DNA from: Pseudomonadota bacterium
GTDB taxonomy: Bacteria > Pseudomonadota > Alphaproteobacteria > Acetobacterales > Acetobacteraceae
NCBI GenBank assembly: GCA_018240405.1
Contig: JAFEFW010000007.1
Location: 1 to 46,698, forward strand
Reading direction: 5' to 3'
DNA: 46,698 nt
Position numbers and translations under genes: made by a program. Positions within the stretch are counted from its first letter, which is position 1, and every line of letters begins with the position of its first letter. The notes under the pieces were generated by a model. It saw only the letters and a list, made by a program, of their open reading frames with translations, did no database searches and was not told the DNA's origin. Shown piece by piece: positions 26,689 to 34,353 of the stretch.

Positions 26689-26846
26689 CTACCGCTAATG
26701 TGGACCAACAAGTCATCCGAGTCTGAGCTGAGTAATTGGCCAAGCGAAAATGGGTTTCGATCCGGCCAGGCAGGCTGAACCGCGGCGCCACGGCTCGCCC
26801 TCCGAACTTGTCGCGCGGCGCCAGCTTAGAGCGCATGGAGACCGAT

Positions 26847-27188
26847 CTACTGGCGCATTGACAGCGTAAACCGCCGCTGTGCGTTGCCCTGAAATGCGAC
26901 AACTTCCTCGTGCCAGTGACTACAGGAATCGCTCGCGGGCCACACCTGCAGTTTCAGGACACGCACCATAATCCGGTTGAGATAGCTTTGGACTGCGCGC
27001 AACTCCGAAAGACCCACGCCCTCCATCTCGTCGACGAGGTTATCCCAGTCGACGTGGCTCACTCGTTCCCCGCGTGCTATCCGGCGCAGCAGGTCCGCCT
27101 GCTGCTCCGACCAGGCCAGGATGTCTCGGTCGTACAGGTCGGCTGGCACGTTCGCGGTATATGTCAAATTGCGGGATTTAGCCACCAA
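26847..27188 (-). CDS. DUF29 family protein, C-terminally truncated (probably decayed)
   Basis: The protein resembles DUF29 (PF01724), a family of unknown function common in cyanobacteria and alphaproteobacteria. Visible segments are LYDRDILAWSEQQADLLRRIARGE, DWDNLVDEMEGVGLSELR and the basic RVLKLQVWPASD, ending RRFTLSMRQ. Relatives continue past this point for about 30-40 residues. Here a TAG follows MRQ, and after it the frame reads I-G-L-H-A-L and then TAA, where family members often read something like RIDLxxLY. This suggests nonsense decay. It begins with TTG (27188) or GTG (27185), overlapping a small upstream open frame. There is no clear operon. Confidence 0.65.
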   Translation of the reverse strand: MVAKSRNLTYTANVPADLYDRDILAWSEQQADLLRRIARGERVSHVDWDNLVDEMEGVGLSELRAVQSYLNRIMVRVLKLQVWPASDSCSHWHEEVVAFQGNAQRRFTLSMRQ

Positions 27189-27321
27189 ACCGCGCGTTAG
27201 ATCGTCTCCGCAGGGCCGCCAACGCGGGCCGCACCGCCCGCAACACCCGCAGGCGCCCTGCCGAAAGTCCGCGTAACAGCGCCTCCGCCCACTCTGTCAG
27301 TGCCACTAAGATACGGCGCAT
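27178..27321 (-). CDS. Possible small Arg/Leu-rich protein, 47 residues
   Basis: An ATG-started frame of 47 codons (MRRILVALTEWAEALLRG, then LSAGRLRVLRAV) ends in TAA overlapping the DUF29 start. GGAG lies only two bases before the ATG, closer than usual. It could be a small coupled gene or chance in GC-rich DNA. No family is recognised. Confidence 0.25.
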   Translation of the reverse strand: MRRILVALTEWAEALLRGLSAGRLRVLRAVRPALAALRRRSNARFGG

Positions 27322-27500
27322 GTCTCCGGGATCCGGCTCAGGCTAAACCAGCCCAGCCTCCACCAGTTCGTCGTTCAAATTGTGCCGGATCAGTCGATGT
27401 GCCACCAAGTTGCTGACGGGCGGCCGCGACGTTCCGGACCGAGAAGATCGCGCGCCGGCGGCCAGCTAACAGGCTCTCGCCGTTACGCTGCGCGGCCGCG
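27189..27500. other. Gene-poor stretch with degraded sequence
   Basis: Apart from the small 47-codon frame, nothing convincing is seen. A minus-strand reading near 27345-27420 (VAHRLIRHNLNDELVEAG, stop TAG) looks protein-like but has no start or recognisable family; it may be another remnant. Confidence 0.35.
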
Positions 27501-27742
27501 ACAATCGCCGCCAGCAACCGGCTATCAGACGAACCTGTTGCCGACATCGCAGACCGGATTGTCGCGACGGAAGCCGGCCGCGTGCCGATCGTCGTGCGCG
27601 AGGATCGCCGGCTCATAGGCTACTGGCGCGGAAGGACCTGCTCCGGGTACGCCAGCGTGTTGTGGTGGAGGAACAGCACCGCGAAGCGCTCTGGCGCTCA
27701 CAAGCGTCAGACGCCTCGACGTCTGTTGCAGCGAATGCCTAG
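27501..27742 (+). pseudogene. Fragment of a CBS-domain protein (ClC-type chloride channel C-terminus?)
   Basis: From 27501 the plus strand reads SDEPVADIADRIVATEAG, then RVPIVVREDRRLIG, a typical CBS strand-helix-strand unit. At 27621 the frame breaks: adding one base would give LLARKDLLRVRQRV and then EEQHREALW, the usual end of CBS-containing ClC channels or similar proteins. The shifted frame stops at TAG (27740-27742). No membrane domain is found upstream, so only the tail survives. The stop overlaps the stop of the convergent short-chain dehydrogenase gene. Confidence 0.6.
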
Positions 27743-28476
27743 ACCCGCTGGCCGCCGTCGATATGGACCTCCGACCCGGACAGGTACAGCGCCTGATCGG
27801 AGCATAGGAAGAACAGCAGGTCGGCGACCTCCGAGGGCTTGCCCAGGCGGCGCATGGGGATTTCGCGCTGTACGATCTCTTCGGTACCGGGAGACAGGAT
27901 GGCGGTATCGATCTCACCCGGCGACACCGCGTTCACGCGCACGCCGTACCGACCCAGGTCGTTCGCCATCTCCCGCGTCAGCGCCGCCAGCGCAGCCTTC
28001 GACGTTGCATAGGCCGCACTGGCAAATGGATGCACGCGCGAGCCGACGATCGAGGTCATGTTGACAATGCTGCCCTTTGACTCGACCAGCAGGTCCGACA
28101 GCCCCTGGGCCAGCAGGATGGCCGAGAAAAAGTTGACGTTGAAGATGTGCAGCCAGTCCTGGTAGGCCATCTGCAGGCTGTTGATCTTGCTGCCGTCGGA
28201 ATGCTTGGGCGAGATCGCCGCGTTGTTGATCAACGCATCCAGCCGTCCGCCGGAAATCTCCTTGATCCGTGGCACCAGATCGCGCACGGCTCCCACATCG
28301 GCCAGATCGAGCTGAATGTGGTTACGTTCGGCGTCCGGCCACGGGCAACGCGGGTCGAATTCCTGGCGCGAAATTGTCAACACACGCCAGCCTGCGCCAC
28401 CGAAACGCTTGACGGTCGCATGGCCAATGCCTCTGCTGGCACCGGTGAGGAGCAGAACAGGTTGATTTTCGGACAT
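27739..28476 (-). CDS. Short-chain dehydrogenase/reductase
   Basis: This is an SDR with the cofactor motif TGASRGIG near the N-terminus, NNAA in the middle, and the catalytic Ser, Tyr and Lys in TSIVGSRV and YATSKAAL. The residues after strand 2 (TISRQE) carry Arg rather than Asp, which suggests NADP(H). It ends with the common GSEVHIDGGQ segment. It has 245 residues. The ATG at 28476 has AGGG just upstream. It is divergent from the VOC gene across 131 bases. Substrate unknown; a FabG-like role is unlikely because the housekeeping fab genes are not here. Confidence 0.88.
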   Translation of the reverse strand: MSENQPVLLLTGASRGIGHATVKRFGGAGWRVLTISRQEFDPRCPWPDAERNHIQLDLADVGAVRDLVPRIKEISGGRLDALINNAAISPKHSDGSKINSLQMAYQDWLHIFNVNFFSAILLAQGLSDLLVESKGSIVNMTSIVGSRVHPFASAAYATSKAALAALTREMANDLGRYGVRVNAVSPGEIDTAILSPGTEEIVQREIPMRRLGKPSEVADLLFFLCSDQALYLSGSEVHIDGGQRV

Positions 28477-28501
28477 GGCCCTGTTTCCCGTATAGTCCGT
28501 T

Positions 28502-28514
28502 GACGGCGACCGTC
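28502..28514. promoter_or_regulatory. Inverted repeat in the SDR/VOC divergent region
   Basis: GACGG and CCGTC with a 3-base spacer (CGA) lie between the two divergent starts, next to CTATAC on the minus strand (a possible -10 of the dehydrogenase gene). It could be an operator. Confidence 0.25.
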
Positions 28515-28607
28515 CGGGTTTAGGGCCCGGTCTGCCCCCGCTGATGTGTCAATCGCAGTGCTACATGGCCCCTGGCACTGGCCTTATTCAAGTCCTGGTG
28601 ATCTTGC

Positions 28608-29453
28608 ATGGCGTCTGTCCTCCCGGTTCCGACTATCGACCACGTCGTCGTCAACCTGCGCGACCGCATTGACGAGGGGGCGGACACATATCGCCGGCTC
28701 GGCTTCACGCTGACGCCGCGCGGCTATCACACGCTGGGCTCGATGAACCACCTGGCGATGTTCGGGACGGATTATCTCGAGCTGATAGCGGTCAGCCCGG
28801 AAAGCGACGCCCGGCCGGAGCTGCTGAGCGCGCCAACCGGCCTGAACGGGCTGGTGTTCGCCAGCGAGGATGCTGAAGCCACACACCAGGCGCTGCGCTC
28901 CGCCGGAGTCGAGATCGGCCCGGTGCGTCAGTTCTCCCGGCCGGTCGAGCTACCGGGCGGACCGCAGGACGCGGTATTTCGCACCACCGCGCTACCGGCG
29001 AGCACCGTGCCGTCGGGGCGGGTCTACTTCTGCCAGCACCTCACCCGCCACCTGGTGTGGCGTGACGAGTGGCGCCATCACCCCAATGGTGCAGTTGGCA
29101 TCGCGCGCGCTGTCATTGCCGCCGAGGACCCGACAGAACTTGGCACATTGTTTGGCCGGATGTTCGGCACCAACACAGTGCGCGCGACGGATGAGGGGTG
29201 TTCGCTCATCGTCGGCCTGTCGCGCTTCGACGTCGTTACCCCGGGCGCTCTCTGGGAGATGTTCGGGCATGCCGCCCCGGATAGCCGCGGGCGGCGGGAC
29301 TACATGGCAGCACTGACAATCCGCACGCGATCGCTGGATACGGCGGAACTGGCGCTGGAACAGGGCGGCATCCGAGGCGTCGACCGGATCGGCACCAGCG
29401 TATTGGTACCGGCCTCGGAGGCGTTCGGGGTGACGCTGGAGTTCAGCGTCTGA
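28608..29453 (+). CDS. VOC-superfamily (glyoxalase-like domain) protein
   Basis: The protein has 281 residues and two betaalphabetabetabeta modules. The first starts with PTIDHVVVNLRDRIDEGADTYRRLGFTLTPRG and continues with HLAMFGTDYLELIAV; the second starts at about residue 165 (GIARAVIAAEDPTELGTLFGRMFG). His11 in the IDHVV strand and Glu in YLELI are candidate metal ligands. It resembles the PF13468 'glyoxalase-like domain' group. Ring-cleaving dioxygenase, isomerase or binding roles are all possible. The neighbouring dehydrogenases and dioxygenase make a catabolic role plausible. The ribosome site of the ATG at 28608 is weak. Confidence 0.78.
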   Translation: MASVLPVPTIDHVVVNLRDRIDEGADTYRRLGFTLTPRGYHTLGSMNHLAMFGTDYLELIAVSPESDARPELLSAPTGLNGLVFASEDAEATHQALRSAGVEIGPVRQFSRPVELPGGPQDAVFRTTALPASTVPSGRVYFCQHLTRHLVWRDEWRHHPNGAVGIARAVIAAEDPTELGTLFGRMFGTNTVRATDEGCSLIVGLSRFDVVTPGALWEMFGHAAPDSRGRRDYMAALTIRTRSLDTAELALEQGGIRGVDRIGTSVLVPASEAFGVTLEFSV

Positions 29454-29467
29454 CTGTTCGAGGGAGA

Positions 29468-29519
29468 CGGCGCGACGAACTCTGGCGGTTGACTTGATTT
29501 GTTAACCGCCACGGCGCCG
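29468..29519. terminator. Nested inverted repeats between convergent genes
   Basis: Inner arms GGCGGTT (29484-29490) and AACCGCC (29504-29510) enclose a 13-base T-rich loop. Outer arms CGGCGC (29468-29473) and GCGCCG (29514-29519) extend it. It stands 15 bases past the VOC stop codon, in the gap where the VOC and SDR genes converge. Confidence 0.5.
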
Positions 29520-29554
29520 AGAAGCTGGCACGTACCGATGTGTCTCACACGGTC

Positions 29555-29578
29555 GGCAGCGCTTGCGCGAGCGCTGCC
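29555..29578. terminator. Perfect 9-bp hairpin in the convergent gap
   Basis: GGCAGCGCT (29555-29563) and AGCGCTGCC (29570-29578) form a perfect stem with loop TGCGCG. It may serve as a second terminator or be an isolated repeat. Confidence 0.4.
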
Positions 29579-29763
29579 AGACTCGGCCGCTCGCGGCGGG
29601 GAGATGTCGCATCCCCCGTGCGTCCATACCGCCGCTAAGCGACTTCAACGCAAATGGGCGCTTTACCGGCAGTTGTCGAAGCCGCCCAGCGAACGACCTG
29701 GCGATTTGGCGTCGCCGCTCGGCGGTTCGCTTGCGGTGCTGAGCTGACCAAGGGCATCGCCGG

Positions 29764-30495
29764 TCAGGCGTTGGTAATGCCGCCATCGACGGTGATCGTT
29801 TGCCCAGTAATATATGATGCGTCCGGCGAACACAGGAACCGGATGACCGACGCCACCTCGGACGGCCTGCCAAAACGTTGCAGCGGTATCTCTTGCCGGT
29901 AGGCATCGCCGCGCGCGGCAATGGTCGGTTCCGCCATGCGTGTCTCGATCACGCCCGGCGCCACGGCATTCACCAGCACATCCGGCGCCAGCCGGCGTGA
30001 CAGCGACCGGGTCAGGCCGACCAGTCCGCCTTTCGCTGCGGCATACGGTGGATAGCCGGCGCTGCCACGGCGATAGGCCACGGAACTGGCGAAGACAATC
30101 CGAGCCGGCTCGCGGCGGTCGAAGCGGGTCGAGAAGGCAACGGCCATGTCGTAGGCATTGGTAAGGTTCGCCGCGATGGCCCGGTTCCAGACACCATGGT
30201 CCTCCGGGTCAAGTGCATCAGGTTCGAACACACCGGCCAGATGCACCAGCGCATAGACCGGCGCGCCAGCCGACTCGATGATCCGTGCACACTCCGCCGG
30301 GCTGTCCAGCGCCGAGGCAATGCAGCCGACCTGTATCCGGCCAAGCTGCGCCTGCGCCCGATCCAGCGCCGCCTCATCGATGTCGGCCAGCACCACATGG
30401 CCGCCCTGCTCAACAAACAGCCGGGCCGTCTCCATGCCGATGCCACCGGCCCCACCGGTAACGACGATGCGCTTGCCGGTAAATGAGGGCTGCAC
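29764..30495 (-). CDS. Short-chain dehydrogenase/reductase, last gene of the catabolic operon
   Basis: The cofactor motif is TGGAGGIG, and Asp in LADIDEAAL after strand 2 points to NAD+. The catalytic triad is Ser in [10 protein letters not shown] and Tyr/Lys in [11 protein letters not shown]. The usual NNAG is changed to HLAG, as in some sequence-divergent classical SDRs. It has 243 residues ending [13 protein letters not shown]. It starts with GTG three bases after the dioxygenase stop, so translation is probably coupled. This enzyme would oxidise or reduce an intermediate of the pathway encoded upstream. Confidence 0.88.
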   Translation of the reverse strand: MQPSFTGKRIVVTGGAGGIGMETARLFVEQGGHVVLADIDEAALDRAQAQLGRIQVGCIASALDSPAECARIIESAGAPVYALVHLAGVFEPDALDPEDHGVWNRAIAANLTNAYDMAVAFSTRFDRREPARIVFASSVAYRRGSAGYPPYAAAKGGLVGLTRSLSRRLAPDVLVNAVAPGVIETRMAEPTIAARGDAYRQEIPLQRFGRPSEVASVIRFLCSPDASYITGQTITVDGGITNA

Positions 30496-30498
30496 GGG

Positions 30499-31383
30499 TC
30501 AGGCGACCAGCTTCGGGTAGTCCAACGTCGCCATAACCTGCGCGCGGCGCATGTAGCGCGGCTCCTGCGCGGTGTAGTCCGCGACGGCATTGTGCACGGT
30601 GCCGATGTTGTCCCACATCAGCACGTCGTTCACCGCCCAATGGTGGGCGTAGAGGAAATCCGCCCGCTCCTGGTGGCGGAACAGGAAGTCCAGCAGCATA
30701 CCGCTTTCCAGCGGATCCATGCCTTCCACATACATCGTGTAGCCTGGATTGCAGTACAGGATTTTCCGGCCGGTAATCGGGTGGATCCGCACCAGCGGCT
30801 GCGACACCGGCGGCTTCTTGGCACGCTGTGCCTCCGTCAGCGGACCGCGGCGAGACCCGGGGCGCGTGCGCATGACCTCCCAGAATTTCTCGAAATCGTG
30901 GATGGCGGTGCGGCCTTCGATCTTCTGCTTGATCTCGTCCGGCAGCTCTTCGTAGGCGGCGTGCATGTTGCGGAACTGCGTCTCCCCCACGGACTTGCCA
31001 TTGCGCACGGGGACGGCCTTGGCGTGCAGGATGTTCGCCAGCGCGATGTCTTTGCTGTACGACATGTCGGTGTGCCAGCCCTGCCCGGCGTCGTTCAGGC
31101 CGAGCGGCTTGCCGTCGGGGCCGTTCATGTTCGACAGGATCATGATCTCGGGGAATTCCGGCTCATGGAACAGATTGGCGACGTTGACCTCCAGGTCGCC
31201 GAAGCGCCTGGCGAAGGCGGCCAGCTGTGGCACCGCGAAGGTCTGATTAGGAAAGCACAGCACGCCGTACTGGCCGAGCGCACGCAGGATCGTGCGGTAG
31301 TCGTCCTGCGCCAGAGGCTGGCCAAGGTCGATGTCAGCGACACTGGCACCGAGGGTCTGGCCACTGGGGGTAATCTTCATCAT
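30499..31383 (-). CDS. TauD/TfdA-family Fe(II)/2-oxoglutarate-dependent dioxygenase
   Basis: Enzymes of this family hydroxylate a substrate next to a heteroatom, often releasing sulfite, an alcohol or an amine, while 2-oxoglutarate becomes succinate and CO2. The iron ligands are His104 and Asp106 in GWHTDMSY and His264 in GTVHNAVADY. The Arg that binds 2-oxoglutarate is in RYMRRAQV (279 or 280). It has 294 residues, usual for the family. The tandem ATGATG at 31383 follows GGAG and directly abuts the stop of the hydrolase gene. The substrate is not taurine by any evidence here: no transporter or sulfonate genes are near. It is the key oxidising step of the operon. Confidence 0.9.
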   Translation of the reverse strand: MMKITPSGQTLGASVADIDLGQPLAQDDYRTILRALGQYGVLCFPNQTFAVPQLAAFARRFGDLEVNVANLFHEPEFPEIMILSNMNGPDGKPLGLNDAGQGWHTDMSYSKDIALANILHAKAVPVRNGKSVGETQFRNMHAAYEELPDEIKQKIEGRTAIHDFEKFWEVMRTRPGSRRGPLTEAQRAKKPPVSQPLVRIHPITGRKILYCNPGYTMYVEGMDPLESGMLLDFLFRHQERADFLYAHHWAVNDVLMWDNIGTVHNAVADYTAQEPRYMRRAQVMATLDYPKLVA

Positions 31384-32274
31384 CTACTCCTTGCGCGCGG
31401 CGAGTTCCTTGACCGCCGCGACCACGTCTTCCGGGTTTTCTCGTGACAGGAAGTGCCCGGCGCGCGGCAGGTTGCGGCGCACGATCAGGGCAGTGAACAG
31501 TCTGTCGCGCGGCAGCGAACCGGCGGGCGGGCCGACATCGTCGTCCTCGCCATGCAGGATGATTGTTGGGACTGTGATCTTCGGCTGCACCGCAAGCTGC
31601 GCCTCGATACCGTCATAGACCGGGTCGCCCGGCGCATTACCATACCGGTGGCGGTAGGACTGGATCGTCACCGCGACAAAATCCGGATTGTCCAGGCTCG
31701 GCGCCGTCGCCTGCAGCGTCGCTTCATCGAACTGCCAATTCGGCGACCAGAGACGCCACAGCAGTCGGGTGATGTCGACGCGGTTGGCGGTCAGGCCGGC
31801 AATGCCGCGTTCGGTGTGGAAATACCATTGGTACCAGTAGCGGTGTTCCTGCTCCGCGGCAGCGGGACGAGCAGAAGCGGCGATGTCCTGGATGCCGTAG
31901 CCGGTGATGGCGACGAGGCCACTCACCCGTTCCGGCCACAGGGCGGCGACCACGTTGGCGGCACGCCCGCCCCAGTCGTACCCGACCAGCAAGGCCCTGG
32001 GGATTGCCAGGGCGTCCATGAAGTCGCGCAGGTCAGTGCCGATCGCCGCCTGCTGCCCCGATCGCGGCGTTGCAGGATGGAGGAAGCGCGTAGCGCCGAA
32101 GCCCCGCAGCCACGGCACCAGCACGCGAAACCCGGCCTCGGCCAACGGCGGTGCGACGCCGTCGTAGTCGTGCACGTCGGACGGCCAACCGTGCAACAGA
32201 ATGACCGGCTGTCCGTCCGGCGGCCCGAACTCCTCGTAAGCAATCTCCAGGACTGGCGTGCGCACCGTCTTCAT
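31384..32274 (-). CDS. Alpha/beta hydrolase with Asp nucleophile (epoxide hydrolase/dehalogenase-like)
   Basis: The oxyanion motif HGWPSDVHDYD (around residue 29) and the nucleophile elbow GYDWGG (Asp100) place it with epoxide hydrolases and haloalkane dehalogenases, not with Ser esterases. The catalytic His is His274 in RAGHFLSRENPEDV. A cap domain lies between (residues 125-215), with HRYWYQWYFHTERG. It has 296 residues. The ATG at 32274 lies two bases after the stop of the preceding dehydrogenase; a TTG two codons upstream is also in frame. Whether it opens an epoxide or removes a halide cannot be told. Confidence 0.85.
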   Translation of the reverse strand: MKTVRTPVLEIAYEEFGPPDGQPVILLHGWPSDVHDYDGVAPPLAEAGFRVLVPWLRGFGATRFLHPATPRSGQQAAIGTDLRDFMDALAIPRALLVGYDWGGRAANVVAALWPERVSGLVAITGYGIQDIAASARPAAAEQEHRYWYQWYFHTERGIAGLTANRVDITRLLWRLWSPNWQFDEATLQATAPSLDNPDFVAVTIQSYRHRYGNAPGDPVYDGIEAQLAVQPKITVPTIILHGEDDDVGPPAGSLPRDRLFTALIVRRNLPRAGHFLSRENPEDVVAAVKELAARKE

Positions 32275-32276
32275 GG

Positions 32277-33005
32277 TCAATACGCCAGGAATCCGCCATC
32301 CACCGGCAAGGTGACGCCGGTGACGTAGCGAGCAAGGTCCGAAGCCAGGAACACCGCCGGTCCGGCGATGTCGGCAGGTTCGCCCAGCCGTCCGAGCGGA
32401 ATACGCTGTGCAAAGTTAGCCATATAGTCGGGGTTTTGCCGCGCAGCCGCATTCAGCGGCGTAGCGATCATGCCGGGGCCGATTGCGTTCACCCGCACGC
32501 CGTGCGGCGACAACTCGATCGCCAATGCCTTGGTGAGCATCCGAATCCCGCCCTTCGAGGTCGTATAGGCGGCCGAGTTCGGCAGCGCGACGAAGGACTG
32601 GATCGAGCCAATGTTGATCACCGATCCCTTGGTCTGTTTCAACTGATCGAGGAAGGCGGTGACCATGTTGAACGGCCCGTCCAGGTTCACCGCCATCGTC
32701 GCATCCCAGTCAGAGCGGGCGCTGTCCGCCTCTACCTTTGCGCGGCGGATGATCCCGGCGTTGTTGACCAGGATCGACACCGGCCTGACCTGCTTTGCCA
32801 GTGCATCGCACGCCGCCCGGTCGGTGACGTCCAGCGTGTAGAAGGCCGTATCGCCGCCGATAGCGCTGGCGACGCGTTGCGCACCAGCCTCGTTGACATC
32901 GACGACGATGACGCGCGCGCCGTGCTCCGCCATGGCGCGCGCGATTCCCTCCCCGATGCCCGAACCGCCGCCCGTGACCAGGGCAAGCTTACCGGACAGC
33001 AGCAT
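32277..33005 (-). CDS. Short-chain dehydrogenase/reductase (operon gene 2)
   Basis: The cofactor motif TGGGSGIG and Asp in VVDVNEAGA after strand 2 suggest NAD+. NNAG is present, and the catalytic residues are Ser in IGSIQSF and Tyr/Lys in YTTSKGGI. It ends with VTLPVDGGFLAY. The ATG at 33005 (MLLSGKLALVTGG) was chosen; it lies one base after the stop of the upstream dehydrogenase gene, and a longer frame adds 19 residues with no likeness. It has 242 residues, normal for the family. It is translationally linked to both neighbours. Confidence 0.9.
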   Translation of the reverse strand: MLLSGKLALVTGGGSGIGEGIARAMAEHGARVIVVDVNEAGAQRVASAIGGDTAFYTLDVTDRAACDALAKQVRPVSILVNNAGIIRRAKVEADSARSDWDATMAVNLDGPFNMVTAFLDQLKQTKGSVINIGSIQSFVALPNSAAYTTSKGGIRMLTKALAIELSPHGVRVNAIGPGMIATPLNAAARQNPDYMANFAQRIPLGRLGEPADIAGPAVFLASDLARYVTGVTLPVDGGFLAY

Positions 33006-33006
33006 C

Positions 33007-33807
33007 CTACTTGACCAGGTTGTTGGTGACTGCGCCGCCCGTCGCGGTACGGCCGCCGTCAACCACGTAGTGCGCGCCGGTGATATTGCCGGCGAGATCC
33101 GACGACAGGAAGATCACCAGGTTGGCCACTTCCTCCGGCGTGCCATAGCGGCCAATCGGAATGTTGCTCTGGTAACGGTTGCCGACGCTGCCGGGATCAT
33201 CAGGATTCAGCATCGATTCCAGCGAATGGATCATGCGCGTATCGATCGGGCCTGGGCACACAGCGTTGACGCGCACGCCGGCACGCCCGACCTCGCCGGC
33301 GGCGGTCTTGGTCAGGCCGATGACGGCGTGCTTGGACGCGACGTAGGCCGACATGCCCGGTGAGGCGACAAGACCGGCGACGGACGCTGTGTTCACGATC
33401 GAGCCCCTGCCCTGCTTGATCATCACCGGCAGGATGTAACGCATGCCGAGGAACACGCCCTTCACGTTCACCGCCATGACGCGGTCGAACATGTCCTCGT
33501 CGTAGTCCATGGTCAGGGCGACATTGCCCTCAATGCCGGCGTTGTTGTGGAAACAGTCGATCGCGCCGTACTTGTCGAGCGCCAGCTTGACGTAGTTCTG
33601 CACGTCGGCCGATTTGGTCACGTCAGCCGGAACGAACATAGCGTCGCCGCCCTGCTGCTTCACGATGCCGGCCGTCGCCTCGCCAGCCGCCTGGTCACGG
33701 TCGACGACGACCACCTTAGCACCGCGCGTGGCGAATCCGAGGCACACTGCGCGCCCAATGCCGTTGCCGCCGCCGGTGATCAACGCCACCTTACCGTTGA
33801 AGTCCAT
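33007..33807 (-). CDS. Short-chain dehydrogenase/reductase (first gene of the operon)
   Basis: The cofactor motif TGGGNGIG is followed by Asp in VVVDRDQAAGE, indicating NAD+. NNAG is present, with Ser in NTASVAG and Tyr/Lys in YVASKHAVIG. It has 266 residues with a slightly long C-terminus (RTATGGAVTNNLVK). The ribosome site is the best in the operon (GGAGGAAACGGC before ATG), as expected for a first gene. An inverted repeat GTTGGG/CCCAAC (33827-33832 and 33848-33853) lies upstream and may be an operator. It heads a run of five genes separated by 0-3 bases. Confidence 0.9.
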   Translation of the reverse strand: MDFNGKVALITGGGNGIGRAVCLGFATRGAKVVVVDRDQAAGEATAGIVKQQGGDAMFVPADVTKSADVQNYVKLALDKYGAIDCFHNNAGIEGNVALTMDYDEDMFDRVMAVNVKGVFLGMRYILPVMIKQGRGSIVNTASVAGLVASPGMSAYVASKHAVIGLTKTAAGEVGRAGVRVNAVCPGPIDTRMIHSLESMLNPDDPGSVGNRYQSNIPIGRYGTPEEVANLVIFLSSDLAGNITGAHYVVDGGRTATGGAVTNNLVK

Positions 33808-33897
33808 GCCGTTTCCTCCTGTGTTCGTTGGGTGGCGCGGACGCTAGCCCAACTTCGGCAGGACGGGAATGGACGCGGTGCGCATGGCGGCTTGTGA

Positions 33898-34254
33898 CTA
33901 CGTCTTCATTACCCAACCCAGGAGCATCAGCGCACCGATCGCACCGACGCCGACATGGATATACAATACCTTGACGCCATTGCTGGACCGCAACAGAGGC
34001 GCAGCGAACCCGGTCATCATGGCGAACACCAAGAACGTAGCCCCGGTCTTCAACATTGAGTCGCTCGGCCATGTCTCGCCATTGGGTGCGCCGCGGAAGA
34101 GCAGCGCAATCTGTTCTAGCGCTGCGGCACCGAGGATCAGGTGCGTGGCGATCATGCCGCCGGTGTTCCGCTCACCGCGCAGGAACTTCAGGAACATGTA
34201 AATACCTAACCCGGCGGACGCGAGCAGGATCAGGGAGACGGGCGTTGTCGACAT
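33898..34254 (-). CDS. Small four-helix membrane protein of unknown function
   Basis: The 118-residue protein has four predicted membrane helices at about 5-24, 32-53, 66-87 and 92-115. A His sits in helix 2 (MIATHLILGA) and another in helix 4 (VLYIHVGVGAIG), a pattern that can ligate haem b but is not proof. The ATG at 34254 has GAGGAG eight bases upstream. It lies 90 bases upstream of the dehydrogenase operon and about 100 bases downstream of soxA, on the same strand as both, so it may be the first gene of the operon or a separate unit. No family is recognised. Confidence 0.65.
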   Translation of the reverse strand: MSTTPVSLILLASAGLGIYMFLKFLRGERNTGGMIATHLILGAAALEQIALLFRGAPNGETWPSDSMLKTGATFLVFAMMTGFAAPLLRSSNGVKVLYIHVGVGAIGALMLLGWVMKT

Positions 34255-34296
34255 GGCTGCAACTCCTCGTGCCGGCCTTTGGCCGCTAACGTGAGG

Positions 34297-34318
34297 CCGG
34301 GAGGGCATGCCGTCCCGG
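34297..34318 (-). terminator. Near-perfect palindrome downstream of soxA
   Basis: Arms CCGGGA and TCCCGG with inner GGC/GCC pairs (one mismatch) form a 22-base hairpin, 36 bases past the soxA stop. A second repeat, CCGGCCT (34272-34278) with AGGCCGG (34294-34300), partly overlaps it. There is no T-run, so the terminator call rests on position. Confidence 0.45.
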
Positions 34319-34353
34319 AAGGCCGCCTATCGAAACGGGCTCCAGCGAAGCCG

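Larger units (their letters stand above)
29454..29763. other. Convergent intergenic gap
   Basis: Apart from the two hairpins nothing is recognised. Open frames here look like chance in GC-rich DNA. Confidence 0.5.

Noticed and set aside
25143-26726. 527-codon plus-strand frame opposite leuS
   Set aside because: It is a shadow of leuS codon usage, with no ribosome site or motif.
30499-31383. Taurine dioxygenase (tauD) as a specific name
   Set aside because: The iron and 2-oxoglutarate ligands fix the family only; no tauABC or sulfonate genes are nearby.
27739-33807. FabG (fatty-acid synthesis) call for the SDR genes
   Set aside because: Four SDR copies in a catabolic setting without other fab genes; three of them carry an NAD-type Asp after strand 2.
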